Positions 7,489 to 16,223 of a DNA stretch of 64,000 nt are shown here, piece after piece. The position numbers and the translations under genes are program-made. This DNA comes from Pedococcus sp. 5OH_020 (GTDB lineage: Bacteria; Actinomycetota; Actinomycetes; Actinomycetales; Dermatophilaceae), in contig NZ_JAPYZV010000009.1 of assembly GCF_027812955.1 (NCBI RefSeq), positions 103,873-167,872 of the forward strand, given 5' to 3'. Within the stretch, counting starts at the first letter, position 1. Each line of letters opens with the position of its first letter. Below the pieces are notes generated by a model, which made no database searches, was not told the origin of the DNA, and was given only the letters and a program-made list of their open reading frames with translations.

Positions 7489-8969
7489 GGCGCACCGACC
7501 ACGTGCGCGGTGCGGAGGTCCAGGCCGGTGGTGCCCGAAGGCCGAAAGCCCTGGAGCGTTCTGCTCCATGCCGTCGGCTGCGGGCGATGCCCGAGCACCG
7601 CCATGGAACACTGCGTCGCAGCGGCGCGCTGCAGTTGGCCCAGGAGCTCGCGTCTCAGGTGCGGCTCTGGCGTGCGGACCAGCCGCCGCACCAGCGCGTG
7701 GTTGCCGTCCACCTCATACTTGGGCTGGTGGGCGTAGTGGCGCGCCCATCGGCCCGTCAGGTACCAGCGTAGGAAGAACTCCCCGTCGCGCCCGAAGATG
7801 CTTGGATCGCCCGAGGCCATCAGCACCTGGAATCGTCCGGCGGGAATCTCCTTCTCGAAGAGGTCCGCGGTGTGGGCCGTTATAGCGCGAGCCGAGATCC
7901 CCACGGCTGCCAGCTGCTCGACGACCAGCTCGGCTTGACGGACGACCCAGTCGGCACTGGACACCAGGAGCTCGATCTCGACGCCGGACGCACCTGCCTG
8001 CCTCAACAGAGCGCGGGCCGCATGCAGATCGTGGGCGGGCTCCTCGGCGCAGGCGACATAGTCAGGATGCCAACGGGGCAGGAGCGCGCCGGACGGTTCG
8101 AAGCGTCCACGGTGCACGGTGTGGGCGAGTTGCTCTCGGTCCATGGCCAAGGCCACCGCGCGACGGACACGCACGTCGCCGAACAGCTCGTCGGCACAGT
8201 TGAAGAGCAACCACGTGGTGTTCATCCCCCTGACCCATGCCGAGGCCAGGTCCGGACGCCCCTCGAGCAGGGCCAGCCCGTCCTGTGGGGCCTCCTCGAT
8301 CACGTGGACGTCGCCCTCGAGCAGGCGGCTCATTCGCTCCATCGGCTCAGGGGTGGCGAGCAGGTCCAACGGCGAGCGATGGTCGCCATCGTCCTCGAGC
8401 AGGGCGTAACCTGGCGCCGGTTCGAGGGTGGCGCCGCAGGGGTCGTGGGAGACCACACGGTAAGGGCCGGTGCCGTGAGGCAGATTATCCTCGGACCAGA
8501 CTGCCGAGTGCGGCTGCACTCGGACGAGGCTCAGGCGCTCGTCGAGCAGGGGCAGTGCGGAGTCGGTGCGCAGCTCCACCTGGCCTTCTGTGAGGATGAT
8601 CGCCTCCTGGACACCATCCAGGCCGGCCGACATGAACCCGCCCGATCCAGGGCCGTCGATCAACGAGCGGATGCTAGTCGCGACGTCGTCGGCCGTCACC
8701 CTGCTGCCGTCGTGAAACCGCGCCCGATCATCGATGTCGAGGACATATCGCCCTTGTGCGGTCTGGTGCGCTCGGCCCCTCAGCACTCCGGGCGCGAGTG
8801 CCATGGAGGCGAGGTCACGACGCAGGAGGGGGTCATGGACGTGGCCGAGAACGGCCACCCCGCCGGCTGTCGCGGCATGCTGCGGGTCGAGGCTGCCGAT
8901 GACGAACCCCAAGCTTCCTCTGACGGGACGCCTGCGTGCGGTGGTCGTCCCCTGGCGAGTCGTCGTCAC
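7485..8969 (-). CDS. Family 5 (oligopeptide-type) solute-binding protein without signal peptide
   Basis: This protein of 494 residues matches the SBP_bac_5 fold: LDPQHAATAGGVAVLGHVHDPLLR at the start (here split over residues 27-50), FHDGSRVTADDVATSI, and FEPSGALLPRWHPDY late in the chain. Members normally bind peptides, opines or oligosaccharides outside the membrane. This one begins TTTRQGTTTARRRPVRGS with no hydrophobic stretch and no lipobox, and extending the frame upstream only runs through the overlapping permease gene. As read, it would stay in the cytosol, as the solute-binding domain of SgrR regulators does, but there is no HTH domain here. Starts and stops overlap neighbours by GTGA on both sides. 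The role is unknown. Confidence 0.8.
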   Translation of the reverse strand: MTTTRQGTTTARRRPVRGSLGFVIGSLDPQHAATAGGVAVLGHVHDPLLRRDLASMALAPGVLRGRAHQTAQGRYVLDIDDRARFHDGSRVTADDVATSIRSLIDGPGSGGFMSAGLDGVQEAIILTEGQVELRTDSALPLLDERLSLVRVQPHSAVWSEDNLPHGTGPYRVVSHDPCGATLEPAPGYALLEDDGDHRSPLDLLATPEPMERMSRLLEGDVHVIEEAPQDGLALLEGRPDLASAWVRGMNTTWLLFNCADELFGDVRVRRAVALAMDREQLAHTVHRGRFEPSGALLPRWHPDYVACAEEPAHDLHAARALLRQAGASGVEIELLVSSADWVVRQAELVVEQLAAVGISARAITAHTADLFEKEIPAGRFQVLMASGDPSIFGRDGEFFLRWYLTGRWARHYAHQPKYEVDGNHALVRRLVRTPEPHLRRELLGQLQRAAATQCSMAVLGHRPQPTAWSRTLQGFRPSGTTGLDLRTAHVVGAP

Positions 8970-9787
8970 TTGACGCTTCCGGCCGTGAGGCCGCCGACGA
9001 GGTGCTTCTCGACGAGCAGGAACAGCACGACGACAGGCACGATCGCTACCAGCGAGGTCGCGAAGAGGTGTTGCCACTCGACCTCGTCCTTGCCGATGAA
9101 CTGGGTGAGGCCGACCTGCAACGGCTTCTTGGCCTCGGTGGTGATCAGGGTCAGTGCAACGATGAACTCGTTCCAGGCGGCGATGAACGCGTATACGGCC
9201 ACGGTCACCAGCCCCGGGCGGATGACAGGCAGGACCACGAGTAGCAGGGCGCGCTGGCGTGAGCAGCCGTCGATCCAGGCGGCCTCCTCCAAGGAGGCCG
9301 GGATCGTCAGGATGAAGCCGCGCAGAAGCCAGATCGCGAATGCCAGGTTGAACGCGGTGTTGATGACGACCAGGCTGCCGAGGTTGTCCAGGGCGCGGAA
9401 GGAGGCGAACTCCCGGTAGAGACCGACGATCAGCGCCACGGGGGCAAGCATCTGGACCACGAGCATGGCGAAGAGATAGAGCCGGCGGCCGGGAAAGGCG
9501 AACCGGGCACTGGCATAGGCGGCCGGCACCGCGATGAGGAGCACCAGCAGCGTCGACGACGAGGCGACCACCAGGGAGTTCAGCATGTAGCGGGCGACCG
9601 GCGCCGCCTGCCACATGGTGACGTAGTTGTCGAACCGCCAGTCCTGCGGCAGGAGCCGACCCGGCGTGAGCGACAGCTCGCTCGCCGGCTTCAAGGACGT
9701 GAAGAGCATCACCAGGTATGGGCTGAGCAGCACGACGGCGACAGCCGTGCCGCCGATCGTCGCCCTGCCCGTTGTCCGAGCCGCCAT
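8966..9787 (-). CDS. Carbohydrate ABC transporter permease (MalG type)
   Basis: This 273-residue integral membrane protein has six predicted helices and the EAA loop with LEEAAWIDGCSRQRALLLVVLPVIRPGL (residue pattern EAA-x3-G-x9-LP), the site that contacts the ATPase. It is the inner-membrane partner of the MalF-type gene just upstream. I start at the ATG at 9787 (MAARTTGRATIGG); a reading from 9835 would add residues lying in the upstream gene. No ATPase gene is present in this operon, so a shared MsiK-like ATPase encoded elsewhere probably energises it, as is common in actinobacteria. Confidence 0.92.
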   Translation of the reverse strand: MAARTTGRATIGGTAVAVVLLSPYLVMLFTSLKPASELSLTPGRLLPQDWRFDNYVTMWQAAPVARYMLNSLVVASSSTLLVLLIAVPAAYASARFAFPGRRLYLFAMLVVQMLAPVALIVGLYREFASFRALDNLGSLVVINTAFNLAFAIWLLRGFILTIPASLEEAAWIDGCSRQRALLLVVLPVIRPGLVTVAVYAFIAAWNEFIVALTLITTEAKKPLQVGLTQFIGKDEVEWQHLFATSLVAIVPVVVLFLLVEKHLVGGLTAGSVK

Positions 9788-9791
9788 CAGG

Positions 9792-10763
9792 TCACTCCAT
9801 TCTCGAACGTCGGACGTACAACGCGACCCCGACACCGATGACGATCACATTGAGGACCGACATCGCGGCGCCTGCACCCACGTCCCTCTCGGTGAGGAAT
9901 GCCACCTTGTACATGAAGGTCGTCGAGGTGTCGCTCAGGTACCCCGGATTGCTCTTGTTGAGGACGTAGACGATGGGAAACGAGTTGAAGATCCAGATGG
10001 AGTTCAGCAGCACCGTGACGGTCAACGGACCCCGCAGAAGAGGCAGAACGATGTGCCGGTACGACTGCCACCGACCGGCGCCGTCGATGGCGGCCGCCTC
10101 CAGGACGTCGTCCGAGATGGTGCGCAGGCCGGATAGCAGCGCGAAACACGTGAAGGGCAGCGACACGAACGCCACCACGCCGATCATGACCCACCGGATC
10201 GTTCTGTCGCTGCCCAGCCAGTCCACCGGGGCAGCGATGACGTGGAGCCTCATCAGCAGAGGGTTCAGGACCCCGTAGTAGTAGTTGAGAATCCAACGGA
10301 AGCCGATCGCACTCATGACGACGGAGGTGGCCCACGGCACGATGAGCGCAATGCGCAGGAACCGGTTGCCCCAGAACTCCTTGGACATCAGCTGCGCCAG
10401 AGGCAGGGACACCAGCGTCGTGAGGACCACCCCCAGGACCACCCACACGACGGTGTTGACGATGACCCTGGGAAAGGCGGGGTTCTCGATGATGGTTCGG
10501 TAGTTGTCCCATCCGGCGGATCCTTTCACCGCACCAGTGAGCGAGAACGACTGGAACGATGAACGGACTGTCTCGATCAGGGGGTACACGACGACCACCA
10601 AGATCAGGACGACACTGGGCCCTAGCCAGCCAGCCAGGCCCAGCCACCCCACATCCTGCGGAGACCGCCTCTGACGGCGCCCCGTGCTGGCTCCACCCCC
10701 CTGTCGCCCGCCACTGTGGGTGACGGGCGACGAGGATGGGGCGGGCCCGTTGGCCGCTGTCAC
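9792..10763 (-). CDS. Carbohydrate ABC transporter permease (MalF type)
   Basis: This 323-residue membrane protein starts at a GTG and has a polar, basic N-terminal tail of about 38 residues before the first helix (VVLILVVVVYPLIETVRSS). The EAA loop is seen as VLEAAAIDGAGRWQSYRHIVLPLL (split pattern EAA-x3-G-x9-LP). It pairs with the MalG-type permease to form the channel of a sugar importer, and lies four bases after the binding-protein gene, so the three genes are one operon. Confidence 0.92.
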   Translation of the reverse strand: MTAANGPAPSSSPVTHSGGRQGGGASTGRRQRRSPQDVGWLGLAGWLGPSVVLILVVVVYPLIETVRSSFQSFSLTGAVKGSAGWDNYRTIIENPAFPRVIVNTVVWVVLGVVLTTLVSLPLAQLMSKEFWGNRFLRIALIVPWATSVVMSAIGFRWILNYYYGVLNPLLMRLHVIAAPVDWLGSDRTIRWVMIGVVAFVSLPFTCFALLSGLRTISDDVLEAAAIDGAGRWQSYRHIVLPLLRGPLTVTVLLNSIWIFNSFPIVYVLNKSNPGYLSDTSTTFMYKVAFLTERDVGAGAAMSVLNVIVIGVGVALYVRRSRME

Positions 10764-10767
10764 AGGA

Positions 10768-12009
10768 TCAAGAACTGGTTGCTACGGCTTGGATGTCGTC
10801 GAGGACCTTCTGCGGATCCTGACCTTGCACTGCCAGCCCCAGGGAGTTCTTCATGGCCCCGAGGACCTTGTCCCAGTTCTCCTCCCCCACAGGTGCGAAC
10901 TTCGCCGACTTGAGCGCTTCAATGTACGGCCCGAACTTGGGCTTCTGTGCGAGTGCCGCCTGAGCCCCGCTCGTGACGGGCAGAAGACCTTCCGTCTCGA
11001 TGAACTTGGTGTAGTTCTTGTCGCTGAAGGCGAGGTCAAGGAACTGCTTGACCGCATCCTGGTTGCCCGGCTTCTTGAAGGCCATGATGTAGTCGGCCAC
11101 GCCCAGGCTGGTGGGGGTGACACCGGGCGCCGCCGGGAACGGCGCCACCTTGTAGGGAGTTCCCGACTTCTCGAGCCGATCCGCGAGACCGCCCTGTCCG
11201 ATGGTCATGGCGGCGGTCCCGGCCTCGAACAGCTGCCACGACCCCTCGACGCGACCGGTCTTGCCGGGGTTGACCTCGGTGGCCTTCTTCTCAGTGAGGC
11301 CCTTGAGGAACTCGAGCGCCTTGACGTTCTGCTGCGAGTTGATGGCCCACTTCCCATCAGCCATGTATGAACCTCCCATGTTGAACATGAAGGTCGAGAA
11401 GTCGATGTGCGGGGCCTCGGGGCTGAGCGACAGCGCGAAACCCACCTTGCCAGGCAGCTTGGAGACCGCCAGGGCGTCCGACTGGAGCTCGTCGAGCGAG
11501 GCCGGGGGGTTCGTGAGGCCCGCCTGCTTGAAGATGGCGGGGTTGTAGAACAGGGCAGAGTCACTGCCCACCAGGGGGATTCCGAACTCCTTGCCCTTGT
11601 AGGAGCCCGACGTACGCAGGTTCTCCGGCAGGTTGTCCCGCAATGCCTGGGTCTCGATGTCTGGGGCCGGCCAGAGCAGGTCGTCAGCGGCATACTGTGA
11701 GAACGAGTCGAGGTTGAGGACGTCGGGCAGCTGGTTGGTCTGCACCATCGTGCTCACCTGCTGGTGGATGTCGTTCCACCCGATGACCTGCAGTTCGACT
11801 TTGACGCCCGTCTTGGCCGTGAAGTCCTTCGCCACCTGCTGCCAGTAGGGGCTGGTGGAGCTGCTGTACTCCGCAGCGACTACTTTGATCGATTTGGTGG
11901 GCGAGCCCCGGTCCTCGGTCGAGGCGGAGGGGGATCCTCCGCATGCGGTGAGGGCGAGGACGGCGGCGGTCGCGGCCACCGGCAACGACATCTTGAGTGT
12001 GCGCATCAT
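10768..12009 (-). CDS. Sugar ABC transporter solute-binding lipoprotein
   Basis: This 413-residue lipoprotein has a signal peptide with lipobox LTAC (Cys at about residue 23), followed by a low-complexity linker and a family 1 solute-binding fold: FTAKTGVKVELQVIGW, YAADDLLWPAPD, GIPLVGSDSALFYNPAIF and an AAMTIGQGG segment. It is expected to be anchored on the outside of the membrane and deliver a sugar or oligosaccharide to the MalF/MalG-type permeases that follow. Two adjacent ATGs (MMR) can serve as start. The leader upstream has a plausible promoter and inverted repeat, and the divergent control gene is a DeoR regulator. Confidence 0.93.
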   Translation of the reverse strand: MMRTLKMSLPVAATAAVLALTACGGSPSASTEDRGSPTKSIKVVAAEYSSSTSPYWQQVAKDFTAKTGVKVELQVIGWNDIHQQVSTMVQTNQLPDVLNLDSFSQYAADDLLWPAPDIETQALRDNLPENLRTSGSYKGKEFGIPLVGSDSALFYNPAIFKQAGLTNPPASLDELQSDALAVSKLPGKVGFALSLSPEAPHIDFSTFMFNMGGSYMADGKWAINSQQNVKALEFLKGLTEKKATEVNPGKTGRVEGSWQLFEAGTAAMTIGQGGLADRLEKSGTPYKVAPFPAAPGVTPTSLGVADYIMAFKKPGNQDAVKQFLDLAFSDKNYTKFIETEGLLPVTSGAQAALAQKPKFGPYIEALKSAKFAPVGEENWDKVLGAMKNSLGLAVQGQDPQKVLDDIQAVATSS

Positions 12010-12066
12010 GGGGTGCCATCCGTGGTAGGTGAGCGCTGACGCTTCGTGAGGGTTCGCCAGAGCAGA

Positions 12067-12107
12067 CGAACGATCACTTTATATATCCAGAATGTTCATT
12101 CGGTCAA
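12067..12107 (-). promoter_or_regulatory. Promoter and candidate DeoR operator of the sugar ABC operon
   Basis: Reading leftward, TTGACC (12107-12102) and TATATA (12085-12080) are separated by 16 bases, a good sigma-70-type promoter in otherwise GC-rich DNA. The TATATA is part of the most AT-rich stretch nearby. It is framed by an imperfect inverted repeat: CGAACGATCA at 12067-12076 and TGTTCATTCG at 12093-12102, matching in 8 of 10 positions. The placement over the promoter fits repression by the adjacent DeoR-type regulator. Binding is inferred, not shown. Confidence 0.55.
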
Positions 12108-12195
12108 TGGCCATCGCGAAGGACATCGCCCCGTCATGGAACATCTGGGCTGTTCCGGGGGAACCGGTGCCGCGCGCCCGCGCTGCGTTCACCAG

Positions 12196-12972
12196 TCAGG
12201 GCTTGACCTGCATGATTTCCAACCCAGCGCGGCGAAGCTCCTCCACCTGGTCGCGGGGGGCTTGCATGTCCGTGATCAGCAGGTCTAGCTGATGGAGGTC
12301 GGCGACCTGGGCGAAGTTGACCTCGCCGAGCTTGGTGTGGTCGGCGAGGACCACGGTCTTGCGTGCCGACTCGACGAGGTGTCGCTTGATCTCGACGTCG
12401 TCCAAATTGAAATCGGTGACCCCGGCTCGAGGATCGACCCCCGCGACGCCGAGGAAGGCGATATCCACGCGCATCTTCCGAAAGTGGGCGAGCGCGCTCT
12501 CACCAGTCATCGACAGCTCGTCCTCCCGGACGACGCCGCCGGAGACGATCAGCCGGAACGGCCGCATCAGCGTCTTGCTGTTCGCCACCGCCCAGGCGGT
12601 GCGCAGGTTGGCTGTGACGATGGTGAGGTTCGCGGCATGACCCAGGTGGTCGATCATGTGCAGCACCGTCGAGCCCACGTCCAGGGCAATGGCGTCCCCG
12701 CTGTTCACCATCTTCGCCGCTGCTTTGGCGATCGCTTCCTTCCCAGCGGACTGCTGCTGCTCGCGCACGCGGAACGGCCGCTCGGACGACCGACCACTGA
12801 CGGGCACGGCACCACCGTGGACGCGCCGGAGGAACCCATCGGCCTCGAGCTCCAAGAGGTCCCGTCGAGCGGTGATCTCCGAGACGCCGAGGCGCTGCGC
12901 GAGCTCGACCACCTCAACTCTGCCCGCCTCGTTGACAATGCTTAGGAGCGCCTCGTGCCGCTCGCTCTTCAT
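12196..12972 (-). CDS. DeoR/GlpR-family sugar-responsive repressor
   Basis: This 258-residue regulator has the N-terminal winged HTH of the DeoR family (RHEALLSIVNEAGRVEVVELAQRLGVSEITARRDLLELE, split here as residues 5-43) followed by the RRVHGGAV linker and the DeoRC effector domain with ALDVGSTV, VSGGVVRE and FLGVAGVD. Such proteins repress sugar operons and sense a phosphorylated intermediate. It lies upstream of, and on the same strand as, the sugar transporter genes, separated by 186 bases that hold a promoter and inverted repeat. The effector could be the product of the FGGY kinase in the 1-6.5 kb operon, which is inference. Confidence 0.92.
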   Translation of the reverse strand: MKSERHEALLSIVNEAGRVEVVELAQRLGVSEITARRDLLELEADGFLRRVHGGAVPVSGRSSERPFRVREQQQSAGKEAIAKAAAKMVNSGDAIALDVGSTVLHMIDHLGHAANLTIVTANLRTAWAVANSKTLMRPFRLIVSGGVVREDELSMTGESALAHFRKMRVDIAFLGVAGVDPRAGVTDFNLDDVEIKRHLVESARKTVVLADHTKLGEVNFAQVADLHQLDLLITDMQAPRDQVEELRRAGLEIMQVKP

Positions 12973-13290
12973 TTACCCTCCCGGATGCGCACCCTGTCAG
13001 TGTGCCGCACAGCGATGTCAAGTACGACGGGACATCAACATGCGATGGACTTGGGTTTGGGCGCAAGCCCGACTTGCTTCGAACCACGAGGACCGCAGCA
13101 GGCGGCGCACAAGGAGCGACAAAGGCATTGGCGGCTCAGCGCGGATAACCACGAAATCCCCCCGCCAGCTCATGCGAGATTTCCAAACTGGGCGCACCGG
13201 ACTTAAGGGAATGCAATGGTTCGTGGTGGCTTGATGAAGTCCCGCGAGGCGGTGCAACTCGTTCCGCGTGATGCTCTGTGGTTTTGTGAC
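12973..13290. other. Intergenic stretch upstream of the DeoR gene
   Basis: About 320 bases between the DeoR start and a transposase remnant. I find no gene I can support here; the short reading frames have no family features. The part next to 12973 must hold the promoter of the DeoR gene but no convincing -35/-10 pair stands out. The rest is probably decayed sequence belonging to the mobile-element scar to its right. Confidence 0.4.
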
Positions 13291-13560
13291 CTATGCCGCG
13301 CGGATCGGAGGCTTCGGAGAGGTAGCGGCGCTCGGCGACCTGCCATTGTCGCGGGACTCGATCAGCACGCAGCTCGCCGGGCGCAGCAGCGCGGCGGGGT
13401 TAGGGAAGATGCCCACAACGTCGGTTCGGCGCTTGACCTCTTTGCTCAACCGCTCCAACGGGGTGGTCCTCCACACCTTGCGCCAGTTCGCCTCGGGGAA
13501 GTCCGCGAAGGCGGCGATCTCCTCCTTCGCGCAGCATCGTTGCCACTGCTGGCAGTTGGG
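13291..13560 (-). pseudogene. Remnant of an IS256/Mutator-type transposase
   Basis: Reading leftward, the conserved C-terminal end of an IS256-family transposase is visible: FPEANWRKVW, then TPLERLSKEVKRRTDVVGIFP, then NPAALLRPASCVLIE (split here). The canonical family sequence in this place is (F)P-x-W-R-x-I/V-W-x-x-N-P-x-E-R-x-N-K-E-x-x-R-R-T-D-V-V-G-I-F-P. A preceding piece, LPAVATMLRE, is in a different frame, so at least one frameshift separates them. The catalytic N-terminal two thirds are absent and no terminal inverted repeats were found. It is a dead fragment beside a broken integrase. Confidence 0.75.
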
Positions 13561-13639
13561 ACTTACAGCATGAGCGGATCGGCCGCTCTTGGTGGCCCGC
13601 TCGATGCCCGCACCCGTCAGCCCCCAACGTGATGTCGGC

Positions 13640-14224
13640 ACCACCCGGCGACAGCCGCCGCTGAGTCACGACGACGTCCAGAAGCGCAGCGAACTGAGAA
13701 CGGGTCGACCTCGATGACCTTCCCCGTCCCTGAGTCGGGGTGCGGCAGGGGCACCAGTTCAGGCTGGTGACACCTGCAGACGACGTGTTCGTAGGCCTAG
13801 CGGAACAGCGCTCGCAGCGTGGTTCGGACGCGAGCCGCCGTCCGCACGGATCGGGACACCGCCAGGTCCACGAGGAATCGCTCGACCAAGGGGGTGGCCG
13901 ACGAGATCGGCCAGTTGCCGAACGCCAGCGACATGTGGACCCGCAACGCGCTCTCATCCGACTCCCACGCCCGAACCGAGAGCTGTCCCTTGCGTGACGC
14001 GCGGAACTCCTCGGCCCTCTCCCGCACAGTGATCGAACCGGCAGCCGGGGCGACGAACTCCCGGAGTGCAGCAGCCGCTTCTGCTCGGTCTCCCACCGCA
14101 CCGCATCGCCACGACGATCGAAGGTCCGATCGGCCACGTCCCGACTGCGGTACTTCACCTGTACGCGCCACTTGCCGTTTGGGCGGTTCATGACCACGCC
14201 GGTTCCTTCTGCGACTCCGACCAC
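13640..14224 (-). pseudogene. Broken phage-type tyrosine integrase
   Basis: The N-terminal part reads NRPNGKWRVQVKYRSRDVADRTF and DRRGDAVRWETEQKRLL, the Arm-binding start typical of actinobacterial integrases. After a frameshift near 14060-14090 the core-binding domain continues as AEEFRASRKGQLSVRAWESD, ALRVHMSLAFGNWPIS and TAARVRTTLRALFR. The next codon is an in-frame TAG (13799-13797), and beyond it the same frame continues AYEHVVCRCHQPELVPLPHPD before fading. The catalytic Arg-His-Arg-Tyr domain is missing. So there is a frameshift, a nonsense codon and a C-terminal loss: a scar of an excised or decayed integrative element. No tRNA or att repeat was seen beside it. Confidence 0.75.
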
Positions 14225-14332
14225 GCCAGCAGGTCCTTGGGCGTCGAGAAGCAGCGATTGCCCATCCTGGCCGCCGCGACCTCATACCGATGTACGACTG
14301 CGTTGGGTGGAGTCACGCCTACGGTGTGCGCC

Positions 14333-14662
14333 ATGTCCCCAGCGCAACTTGAGGTCCAGGGCACGACCGTGAAGATCCTGGGGCGCGTCCTGCCCGGGCC
14401 GCGCATCTTCAACTGGCGGTTCGTGGAATGCACGATCGTGGGTCCAGCGGCGCTCTACCCACGAAACGACACGATGTTCCTCGACAGCCCGATTCCGCCC
14501 TCCGCGCTCATAGAAATCCCCGACAGCCCCTTCGAAGGCTTGATCGCCCTGGACAACTGCACGTTCGTCCGGTGTGTCTTTCAGGACGTCTCCATAGCCG
14601 CGACCGGCGACTACATCGACCGGTTTGAGCTCCACACCGCGCCGGCACGCGCAGGGCGTTAG
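14333..14662 (+). CDS. Hypothetical protein, beta-rich
   Basis: A 109-residue reading frame starting at the ATG at 14333. It contains alternating hydrophobic and polar positions with repeated C-T/F pairs (FVECTIVGPAALY, LDNCTFVRCVFQDVSI), suggestive of a small beta-helix or pentapeptide-like strand arrangement, and no membrane segment. I do not recognise the family. It sits between a broken integrase and an SDR gene, so it may be a leftover cargo gene of the lost element. The longer open frame upstream to 14066 runs through the integrase remnant and is unlikely to be real. Confidence 0.5.
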   Translation: MSPAQLEVQGTTVKILGRVLPGPRIFNWRFVECTIVGPAALYPRNDTMFLDSPIPPSALIEIPDSPFEGLIALDNCTFVRCVFQDVSIAATGDYIDRFELHTAPARAGR

Positions 14663-14733
14663 GCCCCTGGTCCTTGGCTGCGTGGAGCACACAGGCGCGC
14701 ATGGTCGTCTCAGTCCGGTGATCGTGGGCGTGC

Positions 14734-15510
14734 TCAGAGCACGCTGGTGATGCCGCCGTCGACAAAGATGGTCTGGCCGTTGACGAAGTCGGAGGCCCTG
14801 CTGGACAGCCAGACGAGCGGGCCGACGAGGTCCTCCACGTCACCCCAGCGGCCGGCGGGGGTGCGCTTCTGGACCCACGAGGTGAACTCCGGGTCCGCGA
14901 CCAGCGCTGAGGTGAGCTCGGTGTCGAAGTATCCCGGCGCCAAGCCGTTCACCTGAACGCCCGCCGGCCCGAGCTCGGCGCACAGACCCTTGACGAACAT
15001 GCTCAGCGCGCCCTTGGTTGCGCAGTAGGGGGCGATCCCCGGCCTGGCGAGCAGGGACTGGACCGAGCAGATCATGACGATCTTGCCTCGGCCCCTGCGC
15101 ACCATGCCGGGGGCGACCTCCCTGGAGACCAAGAAGGCGCTGGTGAGGTTGACGTCGACGATGCGGTGCCAGTCCGCGTCGGTGAACTCGGTGATGGGAG
15201 CCCGGTGCTGCATGCCCGTGTTGTTGACCAGGATGTCGATCGGCCCGGCCAGCGCCTCGGCCCTGGCCACTCCCTGGCGCACCGCACCGGCGTCCGTGAC
15301 GTCGAACGGCACGGCATGCACCCGGTCGCCGGCGGCCGTGTCCGCGGCGAGCTGTTCGCGCGTGGTTTCCAGCATCTCTGCGTCGCGGGCGTTGAGCACC
15401 ACGGCGGCGCCCGCGCGGAGCAGGCCACGGGCCAGCGCCTTGCCGATGCCCTTGCTGGAGCCGGTGACCAGGGCGGTGCGCCCGGTCAGGTTGAAAAGCT
15501 CGTCACGCAT
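14734..15510 (-). CDS. SDR-family oxidoreductase, gluconate 5-dehydrogenase-like
   Basis: A classical SDR of 258 residues. NAD(P)-binding is shown by ALVTGSSKGIGKALA, NNTGMQHRAP is the NNAG-type motif, catalytic residues are Ser in ICSVQSLLAR and Tyr-x-x-x-Lys in PYCATKGAL, and the C-terminus ends IFVDGGITSVL. The order and the HRAP after the NNTG motif resemble gluconate 5-dehydrogenases and related sugar-acid SDRs. I start at the ATG at 15510 (MRDELFNLTGRTA); longer readings add an unlikely basic leader. It stands alone, with no operon partner nearby. Confidence 0.88.
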   Translation of the reverse strand: MRDELFNLTGRTALVTGSSKGIGKALARGLLRAGAAVVLNARDAEMLETTREQLAADTAAGDRVHAVPFDVTDAGAVRQGVARAEALAGPIDILVNNTGMQHRAPITEFTDADWHRIVDVNLTSAFLVSREVAPGMVRRGRGKIVMICSVQSLLARPGIAPYCATKGALSMFVKGLCAELGPAGVQVNGLAPGYFDTELTSALVADPEFTSWVQKRTPAGRWGDVEDLVGPLVWLSSRASDFVNGQTIFVDGGITSVL

Positions 15511-16223
15511 GGTTGTAAGTCTGCCTGGTCGCCGTCGTGGTGGAAGGACTGCAGAGGCCAACGATCAGCGCACGGACTCCTGGCGGCGGACAGCGCGCCG
15601 CAGGCGACTGCATGGGTGACACGGCCGAGTTTGGTACCCGGGTCTGGTGGAGCCCTTCCCCCTGGCCGGGATATGCGCGATGCTGGAGAGTCCGACATAG
15701 GTGGATGTTCATGATGATGCCGCAGGACTTTCCCTCGAGTTCACCCCCCACAGGCTCGACCGAGCATGTCGTGGTTCTGGCATGGCCCGTGGACCGCCGA
15801 GCAGTTCCGGTCACCGACTCCGCCTATGCAGGTGCCGTTATGTTTCCGGCCCAAACAGGGCAAACGTCTGCCTCGGTTGGGCCGTCGCAGGAGAGCGACT
15901 GGGTGGCGGTGATCTCGACGCTGACATCGGCGCTTCAGGAACTGAGCGCCAGCGTTCAACCATTCCAGGCAGTTACACCGCACCTGAGTCCGTTGAACCA
16001 GCCTCAGCCACGTGCTCGGCCACATCGGGGTTCATCGGGCAGTCACGTTCCGCGACAACGGACGACGAACAGGGGCGCCGGAACCAGTCGGTAACCGCCA
16101 AGGGCCGACCGGCCAGCGACGTTGCCCGTTGCGCCAGATGCCATGCGGCCCGGTTCACACCGCCGAGCACCGCGCCAGGAAGCCGCCGGTCGCCCGGAGC
16201 CACGGCTGGCCGGCACAGCCAGG
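15511..16223. other. Long stretch without a supportable gene
   Basis: About 710 bases between the SDR start and the end of the sigma-like gene. Open frames exist on both strands, for example a rightward frame from the ATG at 15705 to 16094 containing a modest amphipathic piece (DWVAVISTLTSALQELSASV). None has a recognisable family, a clear ribosome site or convincing codon pattern. The stretch may hold decayed sequence or a lineage-specific small gene; I cannot support either. Confidence 0.35.

Noticed and set aside
7872..9419. A 515-codon rightward frame over the binding-protein and permease genes
   Set aside because: Both genes on the other strand have clear family motifs and overlapping start/stop junctions, so the rightward frame is a shadow.
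13400..14720. A tRNA gene or att repeats flanking the integrase remnant
   Set aside because: I looked for a CCA-end acceptor stem and TTC-type loop near the remnant and saw none that folds convincingly.
15705..16094. A possible 130-codon gene in the 15.5-16.2 kb gap
   Set aside because: No ribosome site, no family resemblance and no codon pattern better than the other frames; left as part of an unexplained stretch.
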